64,000 nt of DNA from positions 2,604,001 to 2,668,000 of the forward strand of contig NC_088308.1 of the NCBI RefSeq assembly GCF_910592395.1. Direction: 5' to 3'. Numbering within the stretch: the first letter of the stretch is position 1; each line of letters begins with the position of its first letter. The position numbers and the translations under genes were made by a program. This DNA comes from Lineus longissimus. Its lineage: Eukaryota > Nemertea > Pilidiophora > Heteronemertea > Lineidae. The notes under the pieces are model-generated. The model was not told the DNA's origin, searched no databases, and saw only the letters and a list, made by a program, of their open reading frames with translations. Shown here in pieces: positions 22,401 through 35,300 of this stretch.

Positions 22401-23706
22401 AAAACCTGCCATGGGACATTTGCTAGCTAAAAAGCCGTTGGAAGTCTTGGCAATAGACTTCACCTTTTTAGAGCCAGCCACAGATGGGCGGGAAAATGTC
22501 CTTGTGATGACAGATGTGTTCACCAAATGGACACAGGCAATTCCAACGCGGGACCAGACAGCCAAAACAGTCGCTAAGGTATTGGTTAATGATTGGTTCT
22601 TGAAGTACGGTGTCCCCAGGCGGATACACAGCGATCAAGGTAGGTGCTTTGAGTCTAAGGTCATCCAACAGTTATGCCAGCTGTATGGCATAACTAAGAG
22701 CAAAACTACCCCATATCATCCCGAGGGTAATTCTCAGGCAGAAAGATTCAACCGGACTATGCATGATCTTCTAAGGTCATTACCTGCTGAGAAGAAGAGA
22801 CGATGGCCTCAGCACCTCCCTGAGTTAGTATTTGCATACAATGCGGCACCACATCAATCTACCGGGTACAGCCCATATTTTCTGTTCTTTGGTCATGATC
22901 CTCGCTTGCCCATTGATCAGTTACTCCCCTCGGTTGAGGACACTGATCATCAGGTGGATTATGATGAATGGATCACCCTCCATCATACTCGTATGAAGGA
23001 AGCCCAGGTATTGGCTAGGACTCGGTTGGAAAAGGAAGCACTTAAGCGAGAGCGCCTCCGTCCTGTGAAGGAGGACAAACTAGAGGTAGGTTCCAGAGTC
23101 TTCTTAAAGAACTTAGGTGTCCGTGGACGCAATAAAATGCAAGACCGATGGAATAGTGTTCCATATCAGGTAATAGGTAAACCGGATCCAAACAATGAGG
23201 TTTACAGCGTTGAACCCCTCGATGGTTCTGGCCCAGCCAAAACAATGAATAGGGTTAACTTGCTTAGATCTGACAGGTTAGTAGTCCAAGAGTTGCCAGA
23301 ACAGCCTGATGAAGAGCAGGCCACTGACAGGCCTGACCCAATTATGACCAAGTCTCGTGCCGAGGCACGCGACAATCAGGTCGCTGAAAGTGACAGGTCG
23401 GAATCAGACTCTGAGGATGATGACATAGTTGTATGGGAGGAGCCCGGGGAAGTATTAGAAGCTCCACCTCAGGTGGAAATTAATATTCCAGTTCCAGCTC
23501 CAACCCCAAGACGGTCAGGCAGAGCAACTGCAGGTAGGCACCGTAATATGCATCATTTACCTAAGTCAAGTGTCCACACAACAGTGCGGGAAATGACTGA
23601 AATCAACTCTGATTCAGGTACAAGTATGAGTGAGCAAACTATAGCGGACTTTGCCAAGGCACAGCTTATGCTGGCCAAGTTGTTATTAAGGAATTCAGTT
23701 CTTTAA
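19432..23706 (+). CDS. pol: retrotransposon Pol: protease, RT, RNase H, integrase
   Basis: The reading frame is about 1,420 codons in the -1 frame relative to gag and is expressed only as a Gag-Pol fusion. The aspartic protease active site DTGA is coded at 19558-19569. Reverse transcriptase has YLDD at 20959-20970 and a typical LGLASYYRRFI connection. RNase H has its catalytic Asp at 21451 (ETDGSYRG) and ends near ADALSR. Integrase carries an HHCC zinc module (His at 22258 and 22273, Cys at 22354 and 22363). Its DDE triad is Asp 22456, Asp 22633 and Glu 22741, with exactly 35 residues between the last two. A GPY/F-like module lies near 23140-23172. The last 140 or so residues are acidic then basic, with no chromodomain that I can see. 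No internal ATG needs to serve as start. All catalytic residues are intact. Confidence 0.95.
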   Translation, partial: LVRAPAESRAAGDLRGSVLAKAIGKCPEADIQVGGVSVRCLLDTGAQVSTLTESFFKETLKGQVRVLDTSSYLKITAANGLRIPYVGYVELDIVVHGRTFEKMGFLIVKDTPSFRKKVVPGILGSNILRLLNDSFQGQQLDTDWDSVLHLYSHCAVGDLPPAVDADDHGLIGQVRNASSEPLLLPAGTKRIIKASAPFPKRGTSYCALVEGIPSEDCSLPKGLVVAASYSMVIDGQTWVQVANFGEEDAYIPGKCLLGNLLLGKVPSAPMNVEVMEVSANEVKVGRQYDPEPTPSKATAEKVARLMETMHIGELTRSERKRFEQLLQRFPDLFSDGDHDLGYCDKVKHKIVLTDDKPIKVPHRRIPPHQLQAVKEYLETQLQAGIIRPSTSAYASAIVLVRKPDGKMRVCGDFRLLNAKTVKDAQPLVRIPEALEALSGSKFFCTLDLAHGFLQCGIEEEDIPKTAFRAGFAALYEYTRMPMGLCNSPATFSRLMQTCLGDQNLVSLVVYLDDILIMGKTFDQTLERLEMVFTRLQSFGLKIKPSKCHFFLAEVNFLGHVVSEKGIATNPEKIAAIRDWKVPETEKELRSFLGLASYYRRFIKGFATMAAPLHVLLGGPKGKDKTKGKRLRDEEFRAQWTPECTEAFRKLQDSLCTSPVLGYPRFGESFLVETDGSYRGLGAVLSQIQDGKQVVIAYASRSLKPAERNDMNYSSMKLELLALKWAVTEKFREYLLGGTFQVLVDSNPLAYLQTAKLNATEMRWVAQLAQFDFSIKYRPGKNNGAADALSRYHPVPALDFKLLTESEVSSHMSEIVKSTPIPDYLRSALQDDIVEVSLESHEAVLPPETKAQGTLPSYSTDDLQKLQSSDNSIGPFKDIWAKGIKPTGRILIKLPKPVRKLAREWDRIREFKGVLYRQRKEKGEIMQQLILPECLRDKVFTMLHNDSGHQGTERTTYLVRSRFFWPGLANDIAERCKSCQRCIISKAQQKVKPAMGHLLAKKPLEVLAIDFTFLEPATDGRENVLVMTDVFTKWTQAIPTRDQTAKTVAKVLVNDWFLKYGVPRRIHSDQGRCFESKVIQQLCQLYGITKSKTTPYHPEGNSQAERFNRTMHDLLRSLPAEKKRRWPQHLPELVFAYNAAPHQSTGYSPYFLFFGHDPRLPIDQLLPSVEDTDHQVDYDEWITLHHTRMKEAQVLARTRLEKEALKRERLRPVKEDKLEVGSRVFLKNLGVRGRNKMQDRWNSVPYQVIGKPDPNNEVYSVEPLDGSGPAKTMNRVNLLRSDRLVVQELPEQPDEEQATDRPDPIMTKSRAEARDNQVAESDRSESDSEDDDIVVWEEPGEVLEAPPQVEINIPVPAPTPRRSGRATAGRHRNMHHLPKSSVHTTVREMTEINSDSGTSMSEQTIADFAKAQLMLAKLLLRNSVL

Positions 23707-23757
23707 TATTTAGCAGTTGTTGTTGTTGTGGGCAACAACAAAGTCAGTTGGGTGGTA
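23707..23757 (+). other. pol-LTR junction with stem-loop; weak polypurine tract
   Basis: Between the pol stop and the 3' LTR, TTGTTGTTG and CAACAACAA (about 23720-23742) can form a 9-bp stem with a small loop. The bases next to the LTR (TTGGGTGGTA) are purine-rich but a poor polypurine tract by usual standards, so the plus-strand primer site is uncertain. Confidence 0.5.
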
Positions 23758-25519
23758 TGTGACGGGGCACAATTAACAGTGTCCATTATCATCCAACATT
23801 TATGTTCAAATCATATCATCTTATATATAGTTAGTTTTATACCAGTTAAATGAGACTTCATTTAACTCAATGTCATATATTATACTTAGGTTAGTTAGTT
23901 CACTTTTTACCATAACGTGTCAGGATGTTGTTCTCACTAACAACCATCCCAACAGGACACAAGGTATAAGGAAGCTATCATATATTCTAAAACTTCTAAG
24001 AAACTCCGGATTGGTACCAGTCGGTGACAGGTTTGGAGTGGTGCGTGGGCGTTTTAAGCCTATGAGATGATCAGCAAGAGGGAGAGTCTGGCACAGGAAG
24101 TTAACTTTTCCTGTCTCTGCCAGTTACAGTTTCTGGGAAATTGTGGAGTCATTCTCACATGGTCCTAAGATATTTAGTTGGGGAACAAGGGCCAAACATC
24201 ACTTGCGTCTTGATCTCTTGCGAGGCAAGACCGTTGTTTAAAGAGAACTCATCATTAGATTAGATCCAATTTATGGAATTTGGTGAGATCATTCAGGAGA
24301 TTCCAGTATGCTCTTAAGTAGACCAGGAGCGAGAGAAAGATTGGTTCAGGAGAATTTACATGTCATTGTAAAGGTAGGTGAATTGAGTTACTTCATCTTA
24401 ATTCCGATTTGTTCTATTATATTATGTCTTTCAGTGCTTTGCCCAAGTATGGTCAAGATCGCCAGGCCCCATATCTCACTGCAACTCTCTTAAATTCACT
24501 CCATTTCTGATGCACCTGTTTTTATTTTACAATTGCTTAAAGGCGTAAATTTCATTACCGTATGAGTGTGACGGCATGGTGCTATGAAAATGATCCAAGA
24601 TCACTGAATAGGATTTAAGTTGTGATTTCTTGTGACCCTTTCATTGATGATAATTACTCTCAGAGGCATGCATGTTCACACATTTTACTGTCGAGGGAGA
24701 GCTTGTTTATCAGATGTTTCGGGAAGAAATGAGATAACTTTATTGTGTATTTTATCTATGAGCTAATTCACGTTAGTAAGATAAATATGTAACATTTAGG
24801 ACTTAATGACTTGAAGCCAGTTTGGTTATCAAAGTAGTGATATTCCGTTGGTTATCTTTTTGTAGGAATAGAGGACCGCGTGATTGGTCAAAGGAAATAG
24901 ACTGTGGAAAGGAGTATCCCACGTCTATGGTGAGTTTATTTCAGGAATTGTTCACACAATCTGAATATGGGCTCATTATCTTACAAACTGATATTTGAGA
25001 TGGCTTAGTATTAATTTCTAGGAAAGTTATGATTGTAATAATGATGTGATTATTATGATTTAAAGGTACTAAATGATTCGTGATTTGGATGCATTGATTC
25101 ATGAGCCCATGAGGAAACTATGTTTAAGCATTGTTTAAGTCTTGTCTTGTGTTTAGATCAATAACTGATTGGAAGTGGAATTGACATTAATTATGAATTA
25201 ATATCAATGTTCAGTATGTTCTAAGGTTATTTGTGCTGTGTAACTTTGACAGTGTTGAGTCACCAAGTAATTGATTTGAGATAGTTATGTAGTAGAGTTT
25301 GCATAAGGTCTTAATTTTAATGTTTTACTCACAATCTGTGTTTTGTATTACAGGGATCGTAAGGTGACCTGTCATTGCCCTTTTTCTTTCTTTTCTTTTT
25401 GTTCGGTTCTTTTGGTTGCGTGTGTAAACGTGTATATAACATGCTCCAGAATATGCTAGTTGAATAAATATACCATATCCGGAAAGAATCTAGCCTTACT
25501 TTAATTCTGCTTGGCTATA
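23758..25519 (+). repeat. 3' LTR
   Basis: This is a 1,762-bp copy identical by eye to the 5' LTR. The polyadenylation signal AATAAA falls at 25463-25468 and the TATA-like box at 25433-25440. It is followed by CATG (25520-25523), the second copy of the target-site duplication. Confidence 0.97.
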
Positions 25520-28361
25520 CATGGTAGGCCCTATAGTCTATCAGTCTTTTGTTGGCAATGAGAGATGTCACATAGATTGACTAGATCTTTGGATACGGAA
25601 TCATTATTATACTAACCACGAATATGACAATACGCTGTAATGTACACAATAGCAAGTAAAGGCAAATGAGGACGAAGACATTGTTCAGTGCGGGGATGAG
25701 TTTCAGCGAATCGGAAGCAAAGCTGCCCTTTGCGTTACTCTATAGCAACGAAGGACGAGCAAGAAGAAAGGAATAATGAGTTTGTCTTGTGGGGGAGTTA
25801 AGGCGTTGGCGTTAGTTGATATCCGGAGAATTGTTATACGTTAGGTACAAAGCTACATGAAACTGAGTTATTCGTATCTCGTAGGAAATGCTACTGGGTG
25901 ACGTTTCCTGCACATTTTCCCTGTGTCGCTGAAGTGTAAAGAAACACGATGTAACCCAACCCGGTTGATATTCAACAGTTCTTTACAAAAGGCTTGTAAT
26001 ATGCTTCAAAAGATATATCACGGGGAATAACGTTATCGCCTCTTGAATAGGACGATACATAGATGTTGAGATCATGCATGTAGGCAAATGTCAACTACCT
26101 TTTTAAAGACAAATCATTGCTATTACTCTTTCCCGGCTTTTGGGCCGCCCGATTCGATGTAAGTTGACACATGTTGTGTCCAATTTGATCACTGATGTGA
26201 TGGATATCGAGGAATGCAGTATAGATTGGAGGAACACCGTGTTTTCTCACTTGATGACCAAGTGTCGGCAAAGAAAGCCAAAACAGTTACTGGTAGCCCT
26301 GAAATCTCAAGCTTCTCAGATCTGACAGCCCCATCTCTTCGCTGCATATCATTTTGTTGGAACTCCACACATTGTACCTCAGGGAACAAGCAAGTTTTGG
26401 TTTATGATAAAAATATCGGTTTTGCATTCCATTACTTCTTCTACCGATAACATGAGAAACATAATGCGGTTTTAAAGCAATTTTCATTCAACTGCTTTTT
26501 GTAGCATATTAGGAAAATTTCAATTCGATCCCCTACAGCCAAAATAAACATTAAGATTGGCATATGCTCGTCATTGTAATCTCCAATGTATTTTGCTAAT
26601 TAAGAAACACTATAATTGGCAATTAAAGAGATAATATCATCACATCATTTCATTTTCCTGCCAATCCATTATCCTGAATGGCAGCCACCAGTGGAAGAAG
26701 GCGGAACTGATGAGCGTCAATACACTGAAATCAGAAGTAATCATCTCGATTATTGTCTCTCTCAGTCCTTGTGATTTTGTTTGACCGCATTTTCAGACAA
26801 AAATATGGAGAGCAGAGAATTTGGACACTCCAACGAAGAGTGTGAAGGCAATGTACACGCAAAGCCCTTGATGATCTTGAAGCAAAGACTAGTCATTAGC
26901 CTACGGAGACAGTCGCATATCCTCGATACTTACAGCTGCATGCTCGTAAGCGCAATTATCCAAGTAGCTGTGATAGTCATCTTAGCATTTCACACCAGAT
27001 TGCCGTCAATTATCAGAGTGTCAGTAATGGTGTATATCGTCATGTCATGGCTAGCTTCGCGTTCTTTCTGTGCCATGATTCGATTCATGAGAGTCGCTAA
27101 CTAAATCCTTACTATCCACTTACTCCCCATCAGAAGGTAATATCATTATGCCAGTCATTCAATAAGAAAAGAAAGGTGCTTTGGGCGATAAGTGGCGACA
27201 ACTGTGTAGAGATTTGAGGGAGGGGAGGAATCTGCGGGTTTGCTCCACCAAGTTAATATCTAGTCTCTTTTAAGCATACTGGCCCATCAAGGGTTAACAT
27301 CTCCTGCCCAAGTGGTAATGGGTACATTATCAGAAATTTATTGTGTACATTTTAACCAATGAAGCTCTTCAGGACGCTTTGAAGAAACTTCCCCATTTGC
27401 CGCTGTGATGAACTTGAACAATATCCATCCGTTGTTAATGATGTTGTATGTCCCGCGGCAGAACCATCTAACAATCATTGGGTTATTTCAAGAAGACAGA
27501 TATCGGCTATAGTCTTCCTAAGTCGACACTATGGTCGCGAAAGAGGATTCCATAGTAAACTATCGTATTCATAAGAGGGGGAAATGGAAATCAATGTCCG
27601 GAGTGTAAGGTATTTCGGTGTTTCCTTTGCCTGCAGGTGTTCATGTTACATTGAGGATGAAGATATAGTCTTATTGAGGAAGCCACAGTTACTCGTAACG
27701 TTTACATAGTTACTAAGCTTATCATGATTCGACACTAGAATCCTCAAAACGAAGACAGCTTCACGGAAGCTCCTTCTTTTCACGAAATAGGAACATCATC
27801 TAAAATCGGTTATTTTTTTATTACTTTTGGCTGATTGCCGATTCAAACATTCGATGAGCCAAATAAGCGTGTCCAAAGACGAAAGCTATCTTCGACTTCA
27901 ATGATCTCCCTTTTTCTTGAAGCATCAAGCTTGAAATACGACTGTAATCAGTTTTAGTAGTCTCAAATTCGATCAATAATTCCACAAGCGCATTAATTAT
28001 CCCACAGCAAACTGCTCTTATCTCAAGTTTTATTTCTTAAATTGATTCTGGAGAATCTCAGAAATAAAACTGATGGATATATCCCCGCTTTGATTTAATT
28101 CGATTCGTAGTTTCTATCGAAATTGGTTTTCCTTGCCGCGGTTCTCTAATTTTACGACTGAGTGTCTATTTGAAACTAGTCTCATAATCAGAGGCTTTAG
28201 AGTCGCCAACAAAGTTTTATCCCACTTTAATAGCACAATGCAACCGTTATTTGTTTTTAATTTTATTCTTAATTTTGATAACATCTTTATCACTGACTTA
28301 AAGAAGTTCGGGTTTTATAGAGATAAAATGGGTCACTCTGCTGCTGTTTTCACATAAAGCG

Positions 28362-28440
28362 AAGCGCGGTGGTACAGTGTAAGAGGGTCTGATTTGTGAT
28401 CGGAAGGTCATGGGTTCAAGGCTTGGCCAGTGCCACGAGG
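28362..28440 (+). mobile_element. tRNA-like head of a SINE
   Basis: An A-box-like TGGTACAGTGT (28370-28380) and a B-box-like GGTTCAAGGC (28413-28422) are spaced as in a tRNA. An anticodon-type stem with a 7-nt loop lies between them, with GTG in the anticodon position. Acceptor-stem pairing is poor, so this is a tRNA-derived SINE promoter rather than a working tRNA gene. The 3' end of the element is not delimited. Confidence 0.5.
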
Positions 28441-29316
28441 TACTTTCCCCAATTGTTTAAAGATCCTCACCTGAAACCAGTGGACTAATAATGCCCAGTG
28501 GCAACCCTAAGCATTCCACTGAACCTTCTCATACTCTCACTGCATGTACTTTGCCCTACCATTACACTGGACATCCCGAGTGCATTATATATGCCATCTA
28601 CACATCTGCATGTACAAGCAATCCAATAGATACCCTTAACCATTAGGACCGGTACACACACGCCCAGAACATTCTGCGTGGACTGGCCAGCCGCTACCCT
28701 TCTAGCTTGGCACACGAATAACAGAATAACCTCAGTCCCTGGATATCAATCTAAGAGCACTGTCATACAATGCTGTTCACCTTACAATCTCACTTGTCCC
28801 TTTAACAGAAGACACCATACCTACCAAAGAACAGTCCAACATGCCCAATATCATACATCCCCAAGATTCACCAGAACTATCTGAAATGTTCAATATACCA
28901 CTAAGATTGCCAAGGACAATAGAAAATGTCCATCATATCACCAATTGAAACGTGGGTCTTAGAAGTATGCGCTAGGATATCTGACCAAAATACCACACAA
29001 AATGCGGAAATGCAAGTGTAAACCGTAGGTCTACACACTCATCTACATGTATAGGCGCGAGCACACTTACGTGTGTTCACCTCGCTCTCCAGCCAGGAAC
29101 TGACTTTGAATACATGCATTAAGTTACGTCATCGTTTAGGGTATAACACCCATTGTCAAGGACAGGTGAATGGGAACGAAAGCTTGCGCATGAATGGCCA
29201 AGTGGTAGTCAGTGGGAGAAGACAATAACTCTTTGAAACTCCATCTGACGGGGTTTTTTAACCTATAATGTCATCAGGGTATATATTTAATCATGATAAG
29301 AGAAAAAATATGACTG

Positions 29317-29395
29317 CGACGGGAATCGAACCTGTGACATTAGGGTTTTCTCGTCTGATATGCCAACACCTCCTTTACCACAAGGTATCACCATC
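29317..29395 (-). mobile_element. tRNA-like head of a SINE (minus strand)
   Basis: On the minus strand, TGGTAAAGGAGG (29369-29380) resembles an A box and GGTTCGATTCC (29322-29332) is a perfect B box. The T-arm has a mismatch and the acceptor stem does not close, which argues against a functional tRNA. It is probably a SINE or tRNA relic. Confidence 0.5.
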
Positions 29396-32300
29396 AGCTT
29401 TCTTGATTCCCACAATAGGAATCTTAAAACGATACCATTGCCAGAAATGTCGGTAAATTAGGTAATTTTGGGGTCGAAGTATGAGTTAGTTAAAACGCAC
29501 TTCGGCTTTCTTGACATCTTGTGGCCGATGAGGATAAAATGGTGTGACTTTGTTTGACCGGCATTCTTGTGAAGGTTTCCCGCGATGTATGGAACGAGAT
29601 ATCCCCTCGATCAGCCTCGGGTGAAACGCGGGGAAACCATACACACTCTAAGGGAGATTACACGAACCCTGTTGACCATGCATGAGGTGGTTGGTCATGG
29701 ATTTGATGTGCCAAATAATCGTAGCAAGGTGGCATGATCGCATGGAAACACAGGCATTTGTGAAGGACTCTAAGATTAAATGAATTTACTGGATCTTACC
29801 GCTTGATAGTCAATGTTGAAATTTCCTATATAGTGACAAAATTACAAAACAATAATACTCCTGCAAACGACAACAGAACGCCATGTCTGACAACTGGATC
29901 GAAGGAAGAAAACTTTTTAATTTTTACATCACCATGGTTACGCGTCTTTTGGACTTGATAACTCCATCCACAACAAAAGTTTGCCTCTTTTTAACTTTTC
30001 GTTTGCTTTCACCGCACTGATAGCACATCAAATTGCATTCATATTGCCATTAGCAACATGTAATCAAAGACTGTTTAAATTGGTTGGAATACATTATGAT
30101 TTTTTTTGAAATAATTTTCTTTCTATACCTTACCGCAAACACTTCCAAGACAAAGTTAACTTCGTTTCAAATAAAGTTACTATCTATAAAGGACTACAAC
30201 GCTTCTTCAAAGTGATAATAAAACACAAAAAACGCTTTCTGGTGTATTGACATGTGCGCTCCTTATCAAAAAGAGTTTGAAGAAGCCTTTCCCACGCACC
30301 CCTTTGCCTTTCATAATATTTTTACATGGTATCTTCTTAATCCTTCTCTAAAGGTAAAATATTTGGTAAAATGGCACCAGAGTTAAAAATATTGTCATGC
30401 GAGTGCTGGAATAAAGGATGTCGAAAAACATTGCTTGATCGGGCAAGATATCAGCTCACATACCATTTCAACGAGTTCATTAGTGGGGGTCAATATTTGG
30501 ATTGTTTATATTCAGGTCAGGCCTATGAGTTAGTGGTGCATGATCCAATGGTTTAGAGAGAGGATAAACAAGTCTTGGTGCTTAGCATTAGGCCTAGGCT
30601 AAACGTGTGTGAGCTTAACCAAATTAGCTCAACCGGTCAGAATTTGGCTAAACCTATGCCTATGGGAGGCCTTGACTTATCGAGTTCCATTCAAAAAAAG
30701 TGTAACAGGACCTTTATACAAAATAACATTTCCATAGAAAAGGCTTATTAGATTTAGTGTTGAGTATGCCCAGTAACGATGCAATATATATGTAAGATGT
30801 TGACAGGAAATAAACTTCTTTTCTTTTGAACAAAAATAGGCAAACACAGTGCGTGAGAGGTAAGGCACTGCATTTTCCAAATGAAACAGATACCTACATA
30901 TCAACTGTTACATTTTTTTGCTAATTAACAAGTATACGTAATTGGCCGACAAATGCAACGCCATCCCGAAGAGCCATGCATAAGGGCACTTCCCCACAAG
31001 AGAATATCGCGCCCAGGGATCGGAGACGAAGCTGACTAATTGGACACGAAGAGAGGCGTGAACACGAATGTCCGACAGAACTGGACGACACGAGGAAAGT
31101 CTCGGAGGTCATGGTTTTACTGTATCACAGGATTATATGTAGACAGCATCATGAAGGCTTCATTTCTGTGTACCTCGAAAGCATATTATGGCTACTCTTT
31201 TAAACTCTTTCACAGCGGGTTGCATTGATTCCTCAAATAAACCATTTGAGATAGAACATCAGAAACTTGCATAAGACGCGAGGCTCGAAAGCGAGCAGCG
31301 CAACACAATAGATATCTTCGACGCTTGTAATCAAATTTTCCTTCATCCACACGAATGGAAAGCTATATTTCCCAAGATATTGCAGTATAGATGTAGCTCG
31401 GCACTTGTAATCGCATGCTTTAGGATTTGAAACATATCTATTTTGCCTCAAGCGAAGTATTTGATTAGTCAGCAAGGTATACTTGGTTCACACGAATTCG
31501 TTTTTGATACTGGTTAACACTTGACACTCAAAGACTTGAGTCGCCAGCTTTTGACTGACTAGCCAATGCGACGCCGCGAAATGCCAGACCTTCTCTGACG
31601 ACGGTCTCAGACTGATGGATCCTTCTTTGAACACCAATCCTGGACAACACGATATTTGGCGTTTTAAGTTCTTGTACATGTACATGTCCCATCGGTACAT
31701 GTAAGCTTATGTAATAATCAATATCAACTATGGTGCCAGCGATTGCCTACAGCGGCATCGACGAAGAAAGGAGCACAAATTTGCTGTAAGAATAAAAATC
31801 ATGAATTTACTCTATGCCAACTTAATGTCATCAGCAACTGCCAACAATGAAAACGATCTTTGATCTGCTTACAGGTGAGTCATCCGGTCAAGCAACCTCA
31901 GCAACAAGATGATCAGACGGCGGCACAAGATCACGTGTTTGCTAATGATGGAACAAAACAGATAAACGACGCTATGTATTCTTGATAGAGAAACGGACAT
32001 ACGAGATGCAACATTTCGATGTTTGCAAATAAGTTACATGTATCAACGCTTGGTTGAAAGCAGCCTTAGCAATTAAAACTAAGCTGATCCGGGATCCCTT
32101 CTGATATCATCAGGATATGTTGAAGTGCTTGTCCCCTCCACGCAACGCTCTTGCTTCAGAGCAACCCGAGTTTATATGTGTAAAGCGTCCACAGTTCCCG
32201 TTTCATGGTACACTTGTACCTTCACGAAATCTACTCTTCCTAGCAAGTGCGACCAAACTATAGAACACCCGGCGACCCGTTGCTCGCACGACCACGACCG

Positions 32301-35300
32301 GTCCGTAATCATGATACGATGTGACAAGATGATAATGATACATATGCATATTACAGAGAGTTTCGAAAACAGTTAAAGTGGTTTTAAAAAGATAAAAGTT
32401 TACTTACAATCACAACGATTTCCAAATATTATCCTTGAGCTGTTTATCCTTTCAAGAACAAGAGTCATCATTATCATAACAAACGTGAGGACGCATACCC
32501 TTCCTGATGACAACCAGGTAGTTGTCGCTAACAATTATCCAACGAGTGAAGAAGAATATGTAATGAAATTATCGTGACTTATATCGTAGACAAATCAACT
32601 AACCTTTCTCAACACTAGTTAGAAACAAATCCAACTCAGCTCTGCCGACTTCCAGTGCAACTAAAGCCTTTCGTTCCGAGGTCTCGAATGAAACCCAGCG
32701 TTGACGTTACTCCGTTGCCTCGGATCTTTCCAATGACGAGACAAGAAGCTCGCACAACGCTTATAAATGATGCTGCATGTATACGCTGATTGCAAACAAT
32801 TGGCCTTCGACTTGCAACTATAAATCCATTAAGAAACCGCCATCAAAACATCCGTAGTCGTACGGGCTTGAGCGTCAGCAGTTTATCCCCACGAACGATA
32901 ACTGCTTGTGTGGCTCAGAGTCTGTTGCCAAGACGCGGGCGTTCAATATACCGTATACTCGATGTTGACGCGAGCGAATTATGGAAACATTGGACTTAAA
33001 AAATCTTTCTTGTCTTTCAATGGAACAACTCACTGCAAGACTAATCCAAAGTACACATCGTTGGCCTAACCGGACCGGAATACGAATGGACATGACTAGG
33101 CCTACTTTCTGGAAGAATTCACAGGCTTATAAGATAACTAGTCCGTTTCGACACTTGTCTTGTCTCGTCGCGTTGCTTGGCCACCGTCCCCACTTCGGCT
33201 ATCATATTTCACAGCATGCGTTGTTTACAACTGGGAGTAAACGTTTTAATTCTGTACCAAACCCAAAAACCCTCAAAAAAGAAGAAAAGATTATTTCAAT
33301 AGAATCGATATCGATTGGCACATTTTCATAAGGGTACTATATATTATTGGCTTTATCGTTAGAAAAGTCTCAATTCTGAAGATCAGTCATTAAGTCAAAA
33401 TGATCTTTGGAGGGAAATCTTCATGGCCCTAAAACTATATGCATGTAAAACGTGCTTTTTATTGATTATACCTTTGCATGATGGCTTGCATCCCATCAAC
33501 AGTGTTTTAGGTTTTAAGTTGTGTTAGCACTGTGATGGACGACATGGAGATTTTTTTTGGCAGTAATCGAAACGGCGCATCGTCTAGAGTGACATCGGGA
33601 TAAAGATGTCTTTATTCGTGACATCCATTGATTGGCACATTGATCTTTGATTCCCAGTCATGTGGCAAAACCGGCTGAATGGTATGGGAGGATTTTAGTA
33701 CTATTTTAGTAGCCAGTGCAATCTACAGTTATGCTAGTCAGTATCGATTGTGTCACAAAATGATGACGATTATGGCAGAATAGATTTTCCAATTCGATAG
33801 TCATTTATGGTCATTCCAGGGGCAATGGACTTGGATTGGTTATGCTTTTCCCCAAAGTCATCAGAAGATTGCTTGCAGTGCGATTAGGGTACTTCATCAT
33901 CAGTAACAACACAGTCGTTTTCACCAGTTTAATGACCTCTACATTAGAGATACCGATCGACACTATATTACATGTACTTTCTAAAGACGATGACTCAATA
34001 ATATTTTGGATATATGGGATCACTACACCATGGATCACTATCAACATATAGGTAATTGTCAGAAGTAATTTGGTTCAGTGGGCCTCTGCCACTTTCATGA
34101 AGGCATGAATGCCCAGATAGGAAAAATACTGAATATTCACACCAAAACGACATGTAAGGTCTCTCTTCTGGATGAATGACTGTAGGCCCTATGTCGTGCT
34201 ATATGCACGTGCAATAGAAAACATCAGGCAGTTGAGGTAAAAAGAACTACGCCTAGCGTCTACCTTGATTTGAAATTTCAAAACATGAATCTTCGGTCAC
34301 CTCCCAGATATTTGGTCGAATGTTGAGCTGAAAAAGGGGGAGTAATAATCACCCATATTAACTTTATTTACACCTTCAAAGACACAACAACTTGAGAAAG
34401 CGAAATTAATTCTCGAGAGAAGTCGGCGAATTAAGTTACGGTTGTCGCAATCAGATAGAGCTGGAACTATTGCTGTCGAAGTTGGTCATCTATACATGTA
34501 ATTGCTGCCAGATGCAATGATACTGATTTGGTATTTGTTCATTTTTTACTTTTTAGGGATCATGGCACTTATATTTATCACCAACACTAGTAATTGCAGT
34601 CTTCGACACAAAGGCTCCAACCTAACGCCGACTGTGTGTTGTTAGTGAAAAAAAGTGTCAAGATATCATACATTGCCCCAAAGTAGAGAGAAAAGACGCA
34701 AGTAAGAACGATTGGTCAGAGCCTCAGCGAATGCACGAGCATCTAAAGATAAATTGGCCATGAATGTGTCACGAGACAAGGATTCGCAATTATGAACCAA
34801 TCCGGAGCATGATTTCTTGGCTGGTCGCGGTATTAACGTCCGTGTTATTGGTCGTTAGAAGAGGGAGAATGGTCCACTGTGTCTGTAGTTAGCGCGGGGC
34901 TGACGCCAATTCTACCTACGTATGACACGACACCCGACCTCCCTGGTAATTATCCATATTGCCCAAGGTAAAATGAGAGGCGTAGGTGCGTGTTACTTCA
35001 TTTTCTTATATCGTCGCCCAAGGGTTTTTTATCTGAAATACTCATTGATGAAGTCGGGGACAGTGTCTCTCAAAATGAGACTTGGAATTTTTTCATAAGT
35101 TCAAAATTCTGAAAAATTTTCAAAGCCAAAATCTTTTTGGAGCTGATGATGTTTCTTCGTTTTGAGCCGAAAAAAAACAAATGAAAAAACATTTGGAGCA
35201 GATGGGCCTGAAACCGCTTACCATCGGTAATTGAGTCGTTCAACGTCTGTCTACAAATAATCGATCATTTTCCAATCCATCTTGCCGATATTAACTTGAT

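Larger units (their letters stand above)
16136..25519 (+). mobile_element. complete Ty3/gypsy-type LTR retrotransposon
   Basis: The element is 9,384 bp. It runs from the 5' LTR (16136-17897) through a candidate primer binding site near 17900, a leader to 18403, gag (18404-19435) and pro-RT-RNaseH-integrase (to 23706), to the 3' LTR (23758-25519). A 4-5 bp target-site duplication flanks it. The order RT-RNaseH-integrase places it in Ty3/gypsy. There is no env-like ORF: only 51 bp separate the pol stop from the 3' LTR. No frameshift or premature stop interrupts either ORF, the LTRs are identical by eye, and the target duplication is intact, so the copy is very young and may be competent for mobility. 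The lineage within gypsy is not resolved here. Confidence 0.97.

Noticed and set aside
26781-27104. 107-codon plus ORF with hydrophobic runs
   Set aside because: No family match, no splice context, and isolated in a gene-free region; a chance frame is likelier.
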